Assembly (NCBI GenBank): GCA_023957385.1
Contig: JAMLGZ010000001.1
Span: 1,350,923-1,414,922 of the forward strand
Length of the DNA: 64,000 nucleotides
Reading direction: 5' to 3'
Source of the DNA: Brumimicrobium sp.
GTDB taxonomy: Bacteria; Bacteroidota; Bacteroidia; Flavobacteriales_D; Crocinitomicaceae
Below, piece after piece: positions 18,501 to 26,866 of this stretch; position 1 is the first letter of the stretch, and every line of letters starts with the position of its first letter. A program made the position numbers and the translations under genes. A model generated the notes under the pieces. The model was not told the DNA's origin. It saw nothing but the letters and a program-made list of their open reading frames with translations, and ran no database searches.

Positions 18501-18613
18501 TAGATTCTAATATCCCCGTAAAAGATGGAACTTATGTATGGAAAATAATGTTTAAAGAGACCATGACGGATAAGCATCATACCTATACGGGGCATGTTAA
18601 TATATTAAGGTAA
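15515..18613 (+). CDS. Large PKD-repeat adhesin with T9SS type B sorting domain
   Basis: 1032-residue cell-surface protein. After a signal peptide (to SYSQ, residue 20) comes a Ca-binding-like motif CNNGIDDDGDGLIDLNDPDC. A lectin-like N-terminal domain follows (about 45-250; NPSFEDRNCCP ... FDNLILQAEDYF). Next are an Ig-like segment and a chain of about six or seven PKD-type units recognised by W-S-W-D-F-x-D-G (for example SWSWDFGDGSTGTSQN). The end is a gliding-associated CHU_C domain: FYVPNTFTPDNDHFNETF, NRWGEIIFESHD, DGTYVWKIMFKE. It is thus a T9SS substrate anchored or released at the surface. The 23.7-26.8 kb gene is a paralogue sharing the C-terminal two thirds. The ligand is unknown. 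Confidence 0.88.
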   Translation: MKRVTTAIIILLLYFVSYSQEICNNGIDDDGDGLIDLNDPDCDCNGFGNSTNIPSLIPNPSFEDRNCCPTSFSQLNCAQTWMQATSATSDYFACGYSFGAANQAGISAADGSAYIGAIFQNGWREYVGSCLLSPLLAGETYVLDFNIASFPITGMGGVCNNGTINYGDVDISIFGTTDCSYLPVSTTDCPSNASPNWNLIGSQTYSPSNSWSVLTITFTPTVDIYAIMIGAPCSLPAAYNGSPCYAYFVFDNLILQAEDYFNSLSITETGNYCTNDLTLHATADSLGGTWQWYFEGVAIVGQTGPDLNLAINGMGDGVYNALYTLGSNCGVANYTVNSVVQLHPDFTSTIECQGVATSFANTSTSSGDPISMWSWDFDNNGVIDDNGQNVSYVFPTSGTHNVSLQITSSTGCQHDTVIQVVVNPNPVVDFTWGDVCIGNSVVFNNGTTISSGSIASWSWDFGDGSTGTSQNESHLYSSSGSFNVTLQATSNQNCVDQITKTVNVYPQPSADFNFVNACTNEPISLTSTSTSSAGGFSHYYWDVNNDGIDEFTTQNTQYSYNQAGQYPVRLIVEDFNGCRDTIIQQVTSYALPHADYTATFVCEDDITSFTNTSMINPVDNDMISTYAWSFGDGNTSNQENPTHGYGVENVYTAQLVITTNYGCKDSISKPVEVYPLPHVNFSPTDVCLNFTTNFTDQSIISNTHTSNSNVQWSWDFADGTTSTLQNPTHVYGTDGTYNATLTVTSNHGCENNTTLVVTVHSLPIVSFSGQNLEGCAPLCPVITSTSTINAPSTLNQFIWTLSDGRTYTGNSFSDCYENTSGFDISYGVNLEVISNFGCTQNTTVNDYIQVYHNPIAGFYYLPENPDILNSEVEFHNTSLYANSYIWTIDNIGNMNEFEPKIDFPYEPVKYGVMLVAYTDKGCVDTARSVVNIRDKVIFYVPNTFTPDNDHFNETFQPVFSSGFDPQTYTLLIFNRWGEIIFESHDVNVGWRGTYGIDSNIPVKDGTYVWKIMFKETMTDKHHTYTGHVNILR

Positions 18614-18626
18614 ACCTTTTCATTTA

Positions 18627-19256
18627 TTATTGAATGTGCTTTAAAAATTTTTCTTGCATTTTATCATTTTCAAAATCCCCGAGATAACATTCTGTAACTG
18701 TTTTGCTATTTGTATCGTGTATCCCTCTTGAGGCAACACAAAGATGGTCTGCTTCTATAATAACGGCCACACTTTTAACTTGTAACACTTCTTTTAATCC
18801 TTCTGCGATCTGCATGGTTAATCTTTCTTGAACTTGTGGTCGTTTGGCATAATATTGAACCAAACGATTGATTTTGGAAAGACCTATTACTTTTTTGTCA
18901 GGAATATAAGCTACATGAACCTTCCCTATAATTGGTACAAAATGATGTTCACAACTTGAATAAAGTGTAATGTCTTTTTCGACTAGCATTTGGTGATAAT
19001 TATATTTATTTTCAAATACGCTAATGGAAGGTTTGTTTTTAGGATCTAATCCACTAAAATGTTCTTTTACATACATTTTAGCAACTCTTTCAGGAGTGTC
19101 TTTTAAGCTATCATCTGTCATGTCGAGACCTAATGTCTCCATGATTTTTTCAAAGTGAAATTTAATTTCTTCAATTTTTTGATCATCACTTAGCATGGAA
19201 TGAAAGTGTTCATCTTGCTTAATTACTTTTAAACTAGCAGCGGCAGAATTTCTCAT
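18627..19256 (-). CDS. folE: GTP cyclohydrolase I
   Basis: 209-residue enzyme converting GTP to 7,8-dihydroneopterin triphosphate, the first step of folate (and of 7-deazaguanine) synthesis. Zinc ligands are visible in TLYSSCEHHFVPIIGKVHVAYIP (Cys and His) and EADHLCVASRG (Cys). GLSKINRLVQYYAKRPQVQERLTMQIA is the family signature. The first 25 residues are a variable extension. The ATG overlaps the stop of the upstream sigma-like gene (ATGA), so the two are coupled. Confidence 0.96.
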   Translation of the reverse strand: MRNSAAASLKVIKQDEHFHSMLSDDQKIEEIKFHFEKIMETLGLDMTDDSLKDTPERVAKMYVKEHFSGLDPKNKPSISVFENKYNYHQMLVEKDITLYSSCEHHFVPIIGKVHVAYIPDKKVIGLSKINRLVQYYAKRPQVQERLTMQIAEGLKEVLQVKSVAVIIEADHLCVASRGIHDTNSKTVTECYLGDFENDKMQEKFLKHIQ

Positions 19257-19546
19257 AATTTTTCTATTTTATTCATTACGTTATCAACTATTCTATTACA
19301 GTATTTTAAATGGAAATCATATATTTCATGTGCGTTTTTGACTTCTCCTACTTTATTCTTAAGTATGGTTTTTGCTCGACAGAGTCTATATCGGACTTTC
19401 CATTTACTTATCCCCAATGTTTCTGAGGTTTCGCTTATTGTAAAACCGTTTATCTCAATGAGTGAAAAAACAAGTCTGTATGATTCAGACAGCCCTGATA
19501 TGGCTTGTTCTATAGTTATGGATTGTATGTTTTTTATGTTTTTCAC
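19253..19546 (-). CDS. Sigma-70 region-4-like helix-turn-helix protein
   Basis: 97-residue protein that consists of little more than a sigma-70 region 4 type HTH: ISGLSESYRLVFSLIEINGFTISETSETLGISKWKVRYRLCRAKTILKNK (residues 16-65). The C-terminal tail (NAHEIYDFHLKYCNRIVDNVMNKIEKL) resembles the end of some ECF factors. No region 2 is encoded in the 169 bases upstream in any frame, so it cannot act as a normal sigma factor. The start codon appears to be GTG at 19546; no ATG is available upstream of the HTH. It overlaps folE by 4 bases. It could be a DNA-binding regulator or a remnant. Confidence 0.7.
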   Translation of the reverse strand: MKNIKNIQSITIEQAISGLSESYRLVFSLIEINGFTISETSETLGISKWKVRYRLCRAKTILKNKVGEVKNAHEIYDFHLKYCNRIVDNVMNKIEKL

Positions 19547-19678
19547 CTTTTGTATTTATTTGTTGAAACTATTTGTCATTCTTGTTTGTACTTACTTCAT
19601 TTTTGTTCTTTTAAAATCGATTTCAAATAAATAGAGTAGTTAACAGAAAAAAAGGTTACAAAGAGCAAATAAATTATC

Positions 19679-19686
19679 TATTTTTG
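19679..19686 (+). promoter_or_regulatory. -7 box of the pheT promoter
   Basis: TATTTTTG, 29 bases before the pheT ATG; it matches TAnnTTTG. A clear -33 box is not seen. Confidence 0.5.
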
Positions 19687-19715
19687 TAGCTCACATTTGT
19701 AGTATAAATAGCAAT

Positions 19716-22151
19716 ATGAAAATTTCTTATAATTGGTTAAAAAATTACGTTAAGACAAATCACACTCCTGAAAAATTATGTGAAATCCTTACAGACACAG
19801 GGTTGGAGGTAGAAGGGATGGAAGAGTTTGAAATGGTAAAAGGAGGCTTAAAAGGGGTTGTTGTAGGACAAGTTATAAGTTGTGTTCAACATGAAAATGC
19901 TGATCGATTAAAAGTAACTCGTGTGAACATAGGAAGTGAAGAATTACAAATTGTGTGTGGTGCTCCTAATGTAGCCGAAGGGCAAAAAGTATTGGTTGCT
20001 ACAGTGGGAACTACTTTATTTCCTAATCCAGAAGAATCATTTAAAATAAAAGAATCAAAAATTCGTGGTGTTGATTCGTATGGAATGATTTGCGCTGAAG
20101 ATGAGCTAGGATTAGGTGCTAGTCATGACGGCATTATGGTGTTGAAGGATACAGCAAAAATTGGTCAGCCAGCTGCTGAATATTTGAAATTGGCAAGCGA
20201 TTATCGTATTGAAATTGGTCTAACACCTAATCGAAGTGATGCTATGGGACACTTGGGTGTGGCGCGAGATATTGTGGCTTATAACAAATTAAATAATATT
20301 GATAAATCTATTTTACAATTACCAGATATCAGTAAATATAATGTAATTGAAAATGGAGAAAAAATTAAAATTAAGGTAGAAGCACCACAAGATGCTCCTC
20401 AATATAGAGGATGTTTAATTGCTGGAATTACAGTTGGGCCTTCTCCAGAATGGTTAAAAAACTATTTGTTTACAATTGGGTTAACCTCTATTAATAATGT
20501 AGTGGATGTTACTAATTTTGTGCTGCATGAATTAGGAACTCCTTTACACGCTTTCGATTTATCCAAAGTTGGGAATGAAATTGTAGTTCGTTTAGCCAAA
20601 GAAGGAGAGAAATTGGTTACGCTGGATGGAGTGGAAAGAAAATTAAATCCTCAAGATTTAATGATAACCAATGGAAAAACAAATTTGTGTATTGCTGGAG
20701 TATTTGGAGGAAAAGAATCAGGAGTAAATGAAAACACTACATCTATTTTCTTAGAAGCTGCTTATTTTAATCCGGTTAGCATTCGTAAAACAGCCAAAAG
20801 ACATGCATTGAATACGGATGCTTCGTTTCGTTTTGAGCGCGGTGTAGATCCAAATATGGTAGAATTTGCTATGAAAAGGGCAGCAGCATTAATCACAGAA
20901 GTTGCTGGAGGTAAAATAGTGTATGAAGCAGATCCTTTCATAGGAAAAAAAATACTACCTGCTGAGGTGATTTTTGATTTTGATAGATGCAACCAATTGA
21001 TTGGAAAAGAAATTGAGAGAGAGAAAATCATGACAATCTTATTAGCACTTGATTTTAAGATTGTACATAGAAATGACAATATCCTCAAGCTGGAAGTGCC
21101 AACTTATCGTGTAGATGTTACCAGAGAAGCTGACGTAATTGAAGAAGTGTTGAGAATATACGGATTTAATAATATTCCCCTCCCACAAAAATGGAATGTA
21201 AACCTTTCCAATCAAGATTTGAGAAGTGAAGAAAAACGTCAAAATGCAATTGCCGACCTATTGGCTTCAAAAGGTTACTATGAAATGATGAATAATTCCT
21301 TGACTTCTAGTGAATATATAACTCAATTTGGAGGAGAGGCATTTTCTATAGAGAATGCAGTAACTATGCTAAACCCATTGAGTCAGGACTTAGATGTATT
21401 AAGGCAATCTTTGATTTTTCAAGGAATAGCATCTTTGGTACACAATATCAATCGCCAAAATTTGAATGTTGGTCTATTTGAATTTGGTAAAATCTATAAA
21501 CGATTTGGAGAACAGTTTATAGAAAATAAACGCCTTTCTATTTTTATTACAGGAGAAAAAGAGCCGGAGCAGTGGAATGCTCAATCAAAGGATACATCAT
21601 TTTATACCTTAAAAGGTGTTGTAGAGGCTATTTTGGAACGCTTAGGCTTAGGGAAATTTGTGAGTACCAAAGCTCTAAAAAAATCGATTCTAGAAGATGG
21701 AATTCAGTTGTATGTTCAAAAGACAAAAATCGGAGAAATAGGATGGATGCATACCAAATCAGCTAAGAACTTAGGGTTAAAACAAAAAGCATATATTGCA
21801 GATTTAGACTGGGATGCTTTATTGAATTTGGGAAACATGAATACTGTAGAATATCACCCACTTCCAAAAGCATTTGCAGTGAGAAGAGACTTTTCATTAT
21901 TGTTGAATAAGCAGGTATCTTATAGTCAAATAGAAGAAGTAGCAAAAGCGACTTGTGGTAAGATATTAAATGAAGTTAATTTATTTGATGTGTACGAAGG
22001 TGATAAGTTACCTGAAGGGAAGAAGTCATACGCCGTAAGTTTCTATTTCCAGGATAGCGAGAAAACCCTGAACGATCAAGTGGTAGATAATTTTATGAGT
22101 AAAATCAAAGGACAATTAGAAAATCAATTACAAGCAGAATTAAGACAGTAG
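19716..22151 (+). CDS. pheT: Phenylalanyl-tRNA synthetase beta subunit
   Basis: 811-residue beta chain of the alpha2/beta2 class II synthetase that charges tRNA-Phe. Domains in order: B1 (MKISYNWLKNYV), the EMAP/tRNA-binding domain (about 40-150, QVISCVQHENADRLKVTRVNIG), B3/B4 editing domain (about 200-390, LGTPLHAFDLSKVG), B5 (about 410-480), the catalytic-like core, and the C-terminal FDX-ACB domain (about 715-811, PLPKAFAVRRDFSLLLNK). The alpha subunit gene is not in this window. Length is normal. Confidence 0.96.
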   Translation: MKISYNWLKNYVKTNHTPEKLCEILTDTGLEVEGMEEFEMVKGGLKGVVVGQVISCVQHENADRLKVTRVNIGSEELQIVCGAPNVAEGQKVLVATVGTTLFPNPEESFKIKESKIRGVDSYGMICAEDELGLGASHDGIMVLKDTAKIGQPAAEYLKLASDYRIEIGLTPNRSDAMGHLGVARDIVAYNKLNNIDKSILQLPDISKYNVIENGEKIKIKVEAPQDAPQYRGCLIAGITVGPSPEWLKNYLFTIGLTSINNVVDVTNFVLHELGTPLHAFDLSKVGNEIVVRLAKEGEKLVTLDGVERKLNPQDLMITNGKTNLCIAGVFGGKESGVNENTTSIFLEAAYFNPVSIRKTAKRHALNTDASFRFERGVDPNMVEFAMKRAAALITEVAGGKIVYEADPFIGKKILPAEVIFDFDRCNQLIGKEIEREKIMTILLALDFKIVHRNDNILKLEVPTYRVDVTREADVIEEVLRIYGFNNIPLPQKWNVNLSNQDLRSEEKRQNAIADLLASKGYYEMMNNSLTSSEYITQFGGEAFSIENAVTMLNPLSQDLDVLRQSLIFQGIASLVHNINRQNLNVGLFEFGKIYKRFGEQFIENKRLSIFITGEKEPEQWNAQSKDTSFYTLKGVVEAILERLGLGKFVSTKALKKSILEDGIQLYVQKTKIGEIGWMHTKSAKNLGLKQKAYIADLDWDALLNLGNMNTVEYHPLPKAFAVRRDFSLLLNKQVSYSQIEEVAKATCGKILNEVNLFDVYEGDKLPEGKKSYAVSFYFQDSEKTLNDQVVDNFMSKIKGQLENQLQAELRQ

Positions 22152-22213
22152 CGGAGATAAATTACTTTTAATCTCTTTATTTTATCCAAATAGACAAATT
22201 AAAAAATAATAAA

Positions 22214-23458
22214 ATGATGGAATATAAACATACAGTAGCAGAAAGATTTATGAGATATGTTCAGGTATATACTACATCTGACCCAAATGCAACCTCCTTT
22301 CCTTCTTCAGAACGTCAAAAAGATTTAGGAAGAATCTTGTTACAAGAATTGAAAGATTTAGGTGTACAGGATGCGGAAATGGATCAGTGGGGATATGTAT
22401 TTGGTACAGTAAAAGGAAATACAACAAATCAAGTTCCTGTAATTTGTTTCTGTGCTCACATGGATACTGCGCCCGATGTTTCTGGAGAAAACGTAAAACC
22501 TATTTTACATAGAAAATATGACGGTAAACCAATTACCTTACCGGATGATACAACACAAGTTATTACAGTTGACCAACACCCTTATTTAAAGGAAAAGATT
22601 GGAGACGATTTAATAACTGCGAGTGGTTTGACTCTTTTAGGAGCCGACGATAAAGCAGGTGTTGCCATTATCATGGATTTTGTTCAATACCTGATGGGAA
22701 ACCCTGGAATTAAACATGGAGATATCCGTATTCTTTTTACTCCAGATGAAGAAGTGGGTAGAGGAGTGGAGCAATTGGATATGAAAAAACTGAATGCAGA
22801 TTATGGTTATACCATGGATGGGGGTGTATTAGGATCTATTGAAGATGAGAGTTTTTCAGCTGATGCTGTTAAAATTACTGTGCATGGGGTGAGTGCTCAT
22901 CCAGGCTATGCAAAAGGAATTTTAGTTAATGCATTAAAAGTAGGAGGAGAAATTTTGGCTTCTTTGCCAAAAGATAGTTGGTCACCTGAAACTACAGAAG
23001 ATAGACAAGGTTTTGTACATCCTACTTCATTTAATGGTATTCAAGAAAAGGCTACAATTAGCTTTATTATTCGAGATCATATTACAGCTAAATTAACTGA
23101 ATATGAGAATCGTTTGAAAGGAATAGCTGAAGAAATAATTGCTAAGCATCCAGGAGCTAAAATGGATTTTGAAATAATTGAGCAATACAGAAATATGAAA
23201 GAAGTAATTAGTACCGTTCCATTCGTTACTGATTATGCTATCCAAGCAATGAAGAATGCAGGGATTGAGCCAAGACCTGTAATTATTCGTGGAGGAACAG
23301 ATGGATCTCGTTTATCGTTTATGGGACTTCCTTGCCCAAATTTATTTACAGGTGAAATGGGTATTCACTCTCGCCATGAATATGTAAGTGTTCAAGATAT
23401 GGAAAAAGCTGTTGCAACCATGAATGAATTAGTTCAAATATGGGAGCAACATAAGTAA
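22214..23458 (+). CDS. pepT: Peptidase T (aminotripeptidase)
   Basis: 414-residue dinuclear zinc M20B metallopeptidase that removes N-terminal residues from tripeptides. Metal and catalytic motifs are FCAHMDTAPDVSG (His, Asp), LGADDKAGVAIIMDF (bridging Asp), FTPDEEVGRGVEQ (catalytic Glu and ligand) and GEMGIHSRHEYV (His). Length matches the family. It starts 62 bases after pheT and ends at a strong terminator (23481-23508). A cytoplasmic location is expected. Confidence 0.95.
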   Translation: MMEYKHTVAERFMRYVQVYTTSDPNATSFPSSERQKDLGRILLQELKDLGVQDAEMDQWGYVFGTVKGNTTNQVPVICFCAHMDTAPDVSGENVKPILHRKYDGKPITLPDDTTQVITVDQHPYLKEKIGDDLITASGLTLLGADDKAGVAIIMDFVQYLMGNPGIKHGDIRILFTPDEEVGRGVEQLDMKKLNADYGYTMDGGVLGSIEDESFSADAVKITVHGVSAHPGYAKGILVNALKVGGEILASLPKDSWSPETTEDRQGFVHPTSFNGIQEKATISFIIRDHITAKLTEYENRLKGIAEEIIAKHPGAKMDFEIIEQYRNMKEVISTVPFVTDYAIQAMKNAGIEPRPVIIRGGTDGSRLSFMGLPCPNLFTGEMGIHSRHEYVSVQDMEKAVATMNELVQIWEQHK

Positions 23459-23480
23459 TTAATTCAATTAACAATTGAGG

Positions 23481-23508
23481 AAGGCGTAGTTTCAGCTACG
23501 CCTTTTTT
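23481..23508 (+). terminator. Terminator after pepT
   Basis: A 9-bp perfect stem (AAGGCGTAG / CTACGCCTT), a 6-base loop and six T make a strong rho-independent terminator. The remaining bases to 23745 contain nothing else recognised. Confidence 0.92.
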
Positions 23509-23745
23509 ATGCTATAAATTATTATGCATGAATAATTATTTTTCAAAAAACACAACCTTCGAAATTGAGCATACGTTGTATAAATAGAAACGAAATTTAA
23601 AAACTTTGCAAAGTAATTATAGTTTCTAAACCATAAGCTCCCAGCATTAGTTATAAATTTTATAACTATAAATACACCCCAAATAGTACTAGTTAGGTAT
23701 CGATACCGAAAAGAATGAAGTGTTGAATTGTTAAATGTTACTGTT

Positions 23746-26700
23746 ATGAAACGCACTACCTTATTTTTTTCGATGATTTGCTTTACAATAGGTATTTCCT
23801 ATAGCCAATCAACACAGGGTTCGACAACGGGAGATGTTGAAACTGTTTATGTAAATTCTTATTCTGTAGATCAATTAGAAGATTTTATAATCGAATACTA
23901 TGATTATAATAAAATTTTAACTGATTTAGGTGTTACGACGAGATATCAAAACAAAAAAGAAATTGCTTTTAGACGTTTTGTATATTTTCAAATTTATGAT
24001 TTTTATGCTCGTATTTATTCTCATACAGCAGGAGCTAATTCAGATGAAATAGCGAATACTTATGCAGGATTTATAATGGATACAAAGCAATTACTACAAA
24101 CAACAGTTTTTGATGTAGATAATGAAAATGAAGTATCTTTTTCACTAAGAGCCGGAGCCTCATGTCAAAATATGGATTTTGAAGATGGTAATTTAAATGG
24201 CTGGACACTTCGAGATGGAAAGGTGGATGGTTCTGTAGATTATAGTTTTGTGGATAATGGACCAGGAAGTGCCGGACCTAATTTCTTAATTGTAAATGGA
24301 GGAACAGATCCAGTAACTGGAATTTCTAGATTAAATCCGAATGGAGGCGCTTATTCTTGCCGTTTAGGTGATGGTACTGGTACCGGAAGTAACGCAGCTA
24401 GAATGTATCAAACTTTTAATGTGGATGCTACAAATACAATCTTTAAGTTTAGTTATGCAGTAGTTTTCCAAGACCCAAATCATACGAGTAATCAACAACC
24501 TTATTTTACTTTTAGAGTGTATGATGAAGATGGAAATGGTGTTGATTGCGCAGAATACTCTGTAATTGCCGCAGGTACTATCACTGGGTTCCAAACGGCA
24601 CCAGGAAATGTTCGCTATAAAGATTGGACTACAGTTTTGGTTGATTTGTCTGCCTATATTGGTCAAAATATGACTGTAGAATTTACCTCTGGAGATTGTT
24701 CTCAGAGTGGTCACTATGGCTATGCTTATATTGATGCGGGATGTACTTCTCCAGAAATTATTGCTTCAGATGATGATGCTCTGATTTGCCCAGGGGAATA
24801 TGTAACCCTCTCTGCACTTGGTGGCGAAGATTCTGATATGGAATTTTTATGGAATACGGGAGATACAACCGAATCTATTCATGTTTCAGAATCAGGTACG
24901 TATACTGTAACTCTGATACCACCAATTGGCGATCCTGTAAATTGTGCTATTGTTTTGACAAAAGATATTGAAGTGAATCTGATTCAGACTACTCCTTCCT
25001 TCCAAGCAGATACGGTTTGTTTAGGAGAAGTGACCCATTTTGCGGATAATTCTTCTGTTTCTCCTTCTGGCGAAGATAATATTATTGCATGGGCGTGGGA
25101 TTTTGGCGATGGAGCAACGTCAACATTAGTTGATCCTAGTCATACTTATGCAAATGATGGAACGTACAATGTAACTCTGACTGTTACTACATCTCGTGGA
25201 TGTTCGAATGATACGAGTTTTCAGGTAGTTGTAAATCCACTTCCTACAGCCAATTTTAATTTTACAAATGTGTGTTTACATGATGAAATGATGTTGACCG
25301 ACAACTCTAGCTCTGCTGCTGGTATTAATAGTTATAATTGGGACATTAATGGAGATGGAGTAGTAGATTATATTTCAGATACAGTTTATCATACATTTTC
25401 TCAAGCAAATTCATACAATGTAAGTTTGCAAGTAGAAGACACAAATGGTTGTGTAAATTCTATATCTCATCAGGTGATTGTATATGATTTACCAATAGCT
25501 GATTTTAGCGCCACCCAAGTGTGTGAAGATGCTACTAGTGTATTTACAAATGGTTCAACTTTGAGCTCTTCACATGGTGACTTTATTCAATCATCTAATT
25601 GGGATTTTGGAAATAGCACCACTTCTTCTCAAATTAATCCAACAGTGAATTATGGCAATGAAGGAATATATACAGTTAAATTACTGGTGACTTCAAGTTT
25701 TGGCTGTAAGGATTCTATTACTAAGCAAGTAGAGGTATATCCTTTGCCTCAAGTAAATTTTTCCCCAACTGAAGTATGTTTGCATGATCCAACTAATTTC
25801 CAAGACTTATCTACAATAAGCAATGCACATACTCCAAACAACAATGTTCAATGGAATTGGGATTTTGCAGATACCCACACTTCAAACATTCAAAATCCAA
25901 TACATACTTTTGATGAGGATGGAACGTATAACGTAGCGTTAACTGTAACTAGCAATCATGGATGTGTGAATGACACTATACTCTCAGTGATTGTTTATCC
26001 CTTACCTACTGTTAGTTTTGAAGGTGTGAATCTAGAAGGATGTGCTCCTGTTTGTGTAGAGATTAGTTCAACTTCAACAATTAATTCAACCTCATCTTTA
26101 GATAAATTTGAATGGTTACTATCAGATGGAAGAACTTATTCAGGTGATTCATTTACGGATTGTTTTGAAAATCTTACTGGAAATGATATCAATTATGGAT
26201 TAATGCTGAGAGTGACTTCTGATAAGGGATGTGTAAACGACGCGAGTGTAGATAATTATATCTCAGTATATCATAATCCAATTGCTAATTTTTCCTACAG
26301 ACCAAGTAAAATTAGTGTAGTTGATCCTGTGGTGACTTTCCAAAATACTTCTCAATATGCAGATTATTATAATTGGGATACAGGTTATCAATCTGGAATT
26401 ACAGATATAAACCCAGTTGTGAAATATCCATTTTCTGCTAAAGAATATATTGCAATACTAGTGGCTTATACAAATCAAGGATGTACAGATACCGCTCGTG
26501 CTGTAATCAAAATTAATGATGATTTAATTTTCTATGTTCCGAATACATTTACTCCGGATAATGATGGAAATAATGAGGTTTTTACACCTATTTTTTCAAG
26601 CGGAGTCGATCCAGACACATATACATTACATATCTTTAATAGATGGGGAGAAGTATTATTTGAATCCCATGATGTAGAAATAGGATGGAAGGGAACTTAT

Positions 26701-26817
26701 AGTATGGATTCTAACAACGTAGTGCGTGATGGAACGTATATCTGGAAAATAGAATTTAAAGAAACTATGTCAGACCGACACCATTCATACATTGGTCATG
26801 TGAATGTGTTGAGGTAA
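23746..26817 (+). CDS. Large PKD-repeat adhesin with T9SS type B sorting domain
   Basis: 1023-residue surface protein, paralogue of the 15.5-18.6 kb gene. The start at 23746 gives a classical signal peptide (MKRTTLFFSMICFTIGISYSQ); the frame extends 6 codons further without one. After an N-terminal helical segment comes a MAM-like/jelly-roll domain (about 145-340; MDFEDGNLNGWTL ... YGYAYIDAGC). An Ig-like unit (DDALICPGEYVTLSALGG) and PKD units (AWAWDFGDGATSTLVD and others) follow. The CHU_C type B sorting domain (FYVPNTFTPDNDGNNEVF, NRWGEVLFESHD, DGTYIWKIEFKE) ends the protein. The C-terminal 550 or so residues align closely with the paralogue while the N-terminal domains differ. The ligand is unknown. 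Confidence 0.88.
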   Translation: MKRTTLFFSMICFTIGISYSQSTQGSTTGDVETVYVNSYSVDQLEDFIIEYYDYNKILTDLGVTTRYQNKKEIAFRRFVYFQIYDFYARIYSHTAGANSDEIANTYAGFIMDTKQLLQTTVFDVDNENEVSFSLRAGASCQNMDFEDGNLNGWTLRDGKVDGSVDYSFVDNGPGSAGPNFLIVNGGTDPVTGISRLNPNGGAYSCRLGDGTGTGSNAARMYQTFNVDATNTIFKFSYAVVFQDPNHTSNQQPYFTFRVYDEDGNGVDCAEYSVIAAGTITGFQTAPGNVRYKDWTTVLVDLSAYIGQNMTVEFTSGDCSQSGHYGYAYIDAGCTSPEIIASDDDALICPGEYVTLSALGGEDSDMEFLWNTGDTTESIHVSESGTYTVTLIPPIGDPVNCAIVLTKDIEVNLIQTTPSFQADTVCLGEVTHFADNSSVSPSGEDNIIAWAWDFGDGATSTLVDPSHTYANDGTYNVTLTVTTSRGCSNDTSFQVVVNPLPTANFNFTNVCLHDEMMLTDNSSSAAGINSYNWDINGDGVVDYISDTVYHTFSQANSYNVSLQVEDTNGCVNSISHQVIVYDLPIADFSATQVCEDATSVFTNGSTLSSSHGDFIQSSNWDFGNSTTSSQINPTVNYGNEGIYTVKLLVTSSFGCKDSITKQVEVYPLPQVNFSPTEVCLHDPTNFQDLSTISNAHTPNNNVQWNWDFADTHTSNIQNPIHTFDEDGTYNVALTVTSNHGCVNDTILSVIVYPLPTVSFEGVNLEGCAPVCVEISSTSTINSTSSLDKFEWLLSDGRTYSGDSFTDCFENLTGNDINYGLMLRVTSDKGCVNDASVDNYISVYHNPIANFSYRPSKISVVDPVVTFQNTSQYADYYNWDTGYQSGITDINPVVKYPFSAKEYIAILVAYTNQGCTDTARAVIKINDDLIFYVPNTFTPDNDGNNEVFTPIFSSGVDPDTYTLHIFNRWGEVLFESHDVEIGWKGTYSMDSNNVVRDGTYIWKIEFKETMSDRHHSYIGHVNVLR

Positions 26818-26833
26818 GAAAAACTTAGAAATG

Positions 26834-26866
26834 AAAAAGCCACGGATGAAAATTCGTGGTTTTTTT
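26834..26866. terminator. Bidirectional terminator between adhesin and hmuY-type genes
   Basis: A CCACGG / TCGTGG stem flanked by an A-run on the left and a T-run on the right can end transcription in both directions. It touches the stop codon of the convergent gene. Confidence 0.75.

Noticed and set aside
22152..22195. A weak hairpin after pheT
   Set aside because: The stem is only about 5 bp; pheT and pepT could be cotranscribed, so a terminator is not claimed.
23496..23756. An 86-codon minus-strand frame between pepT and the second adhesin
   Set aside because: It runs through the pepT terminator and the adhesin start and shows no protein features.
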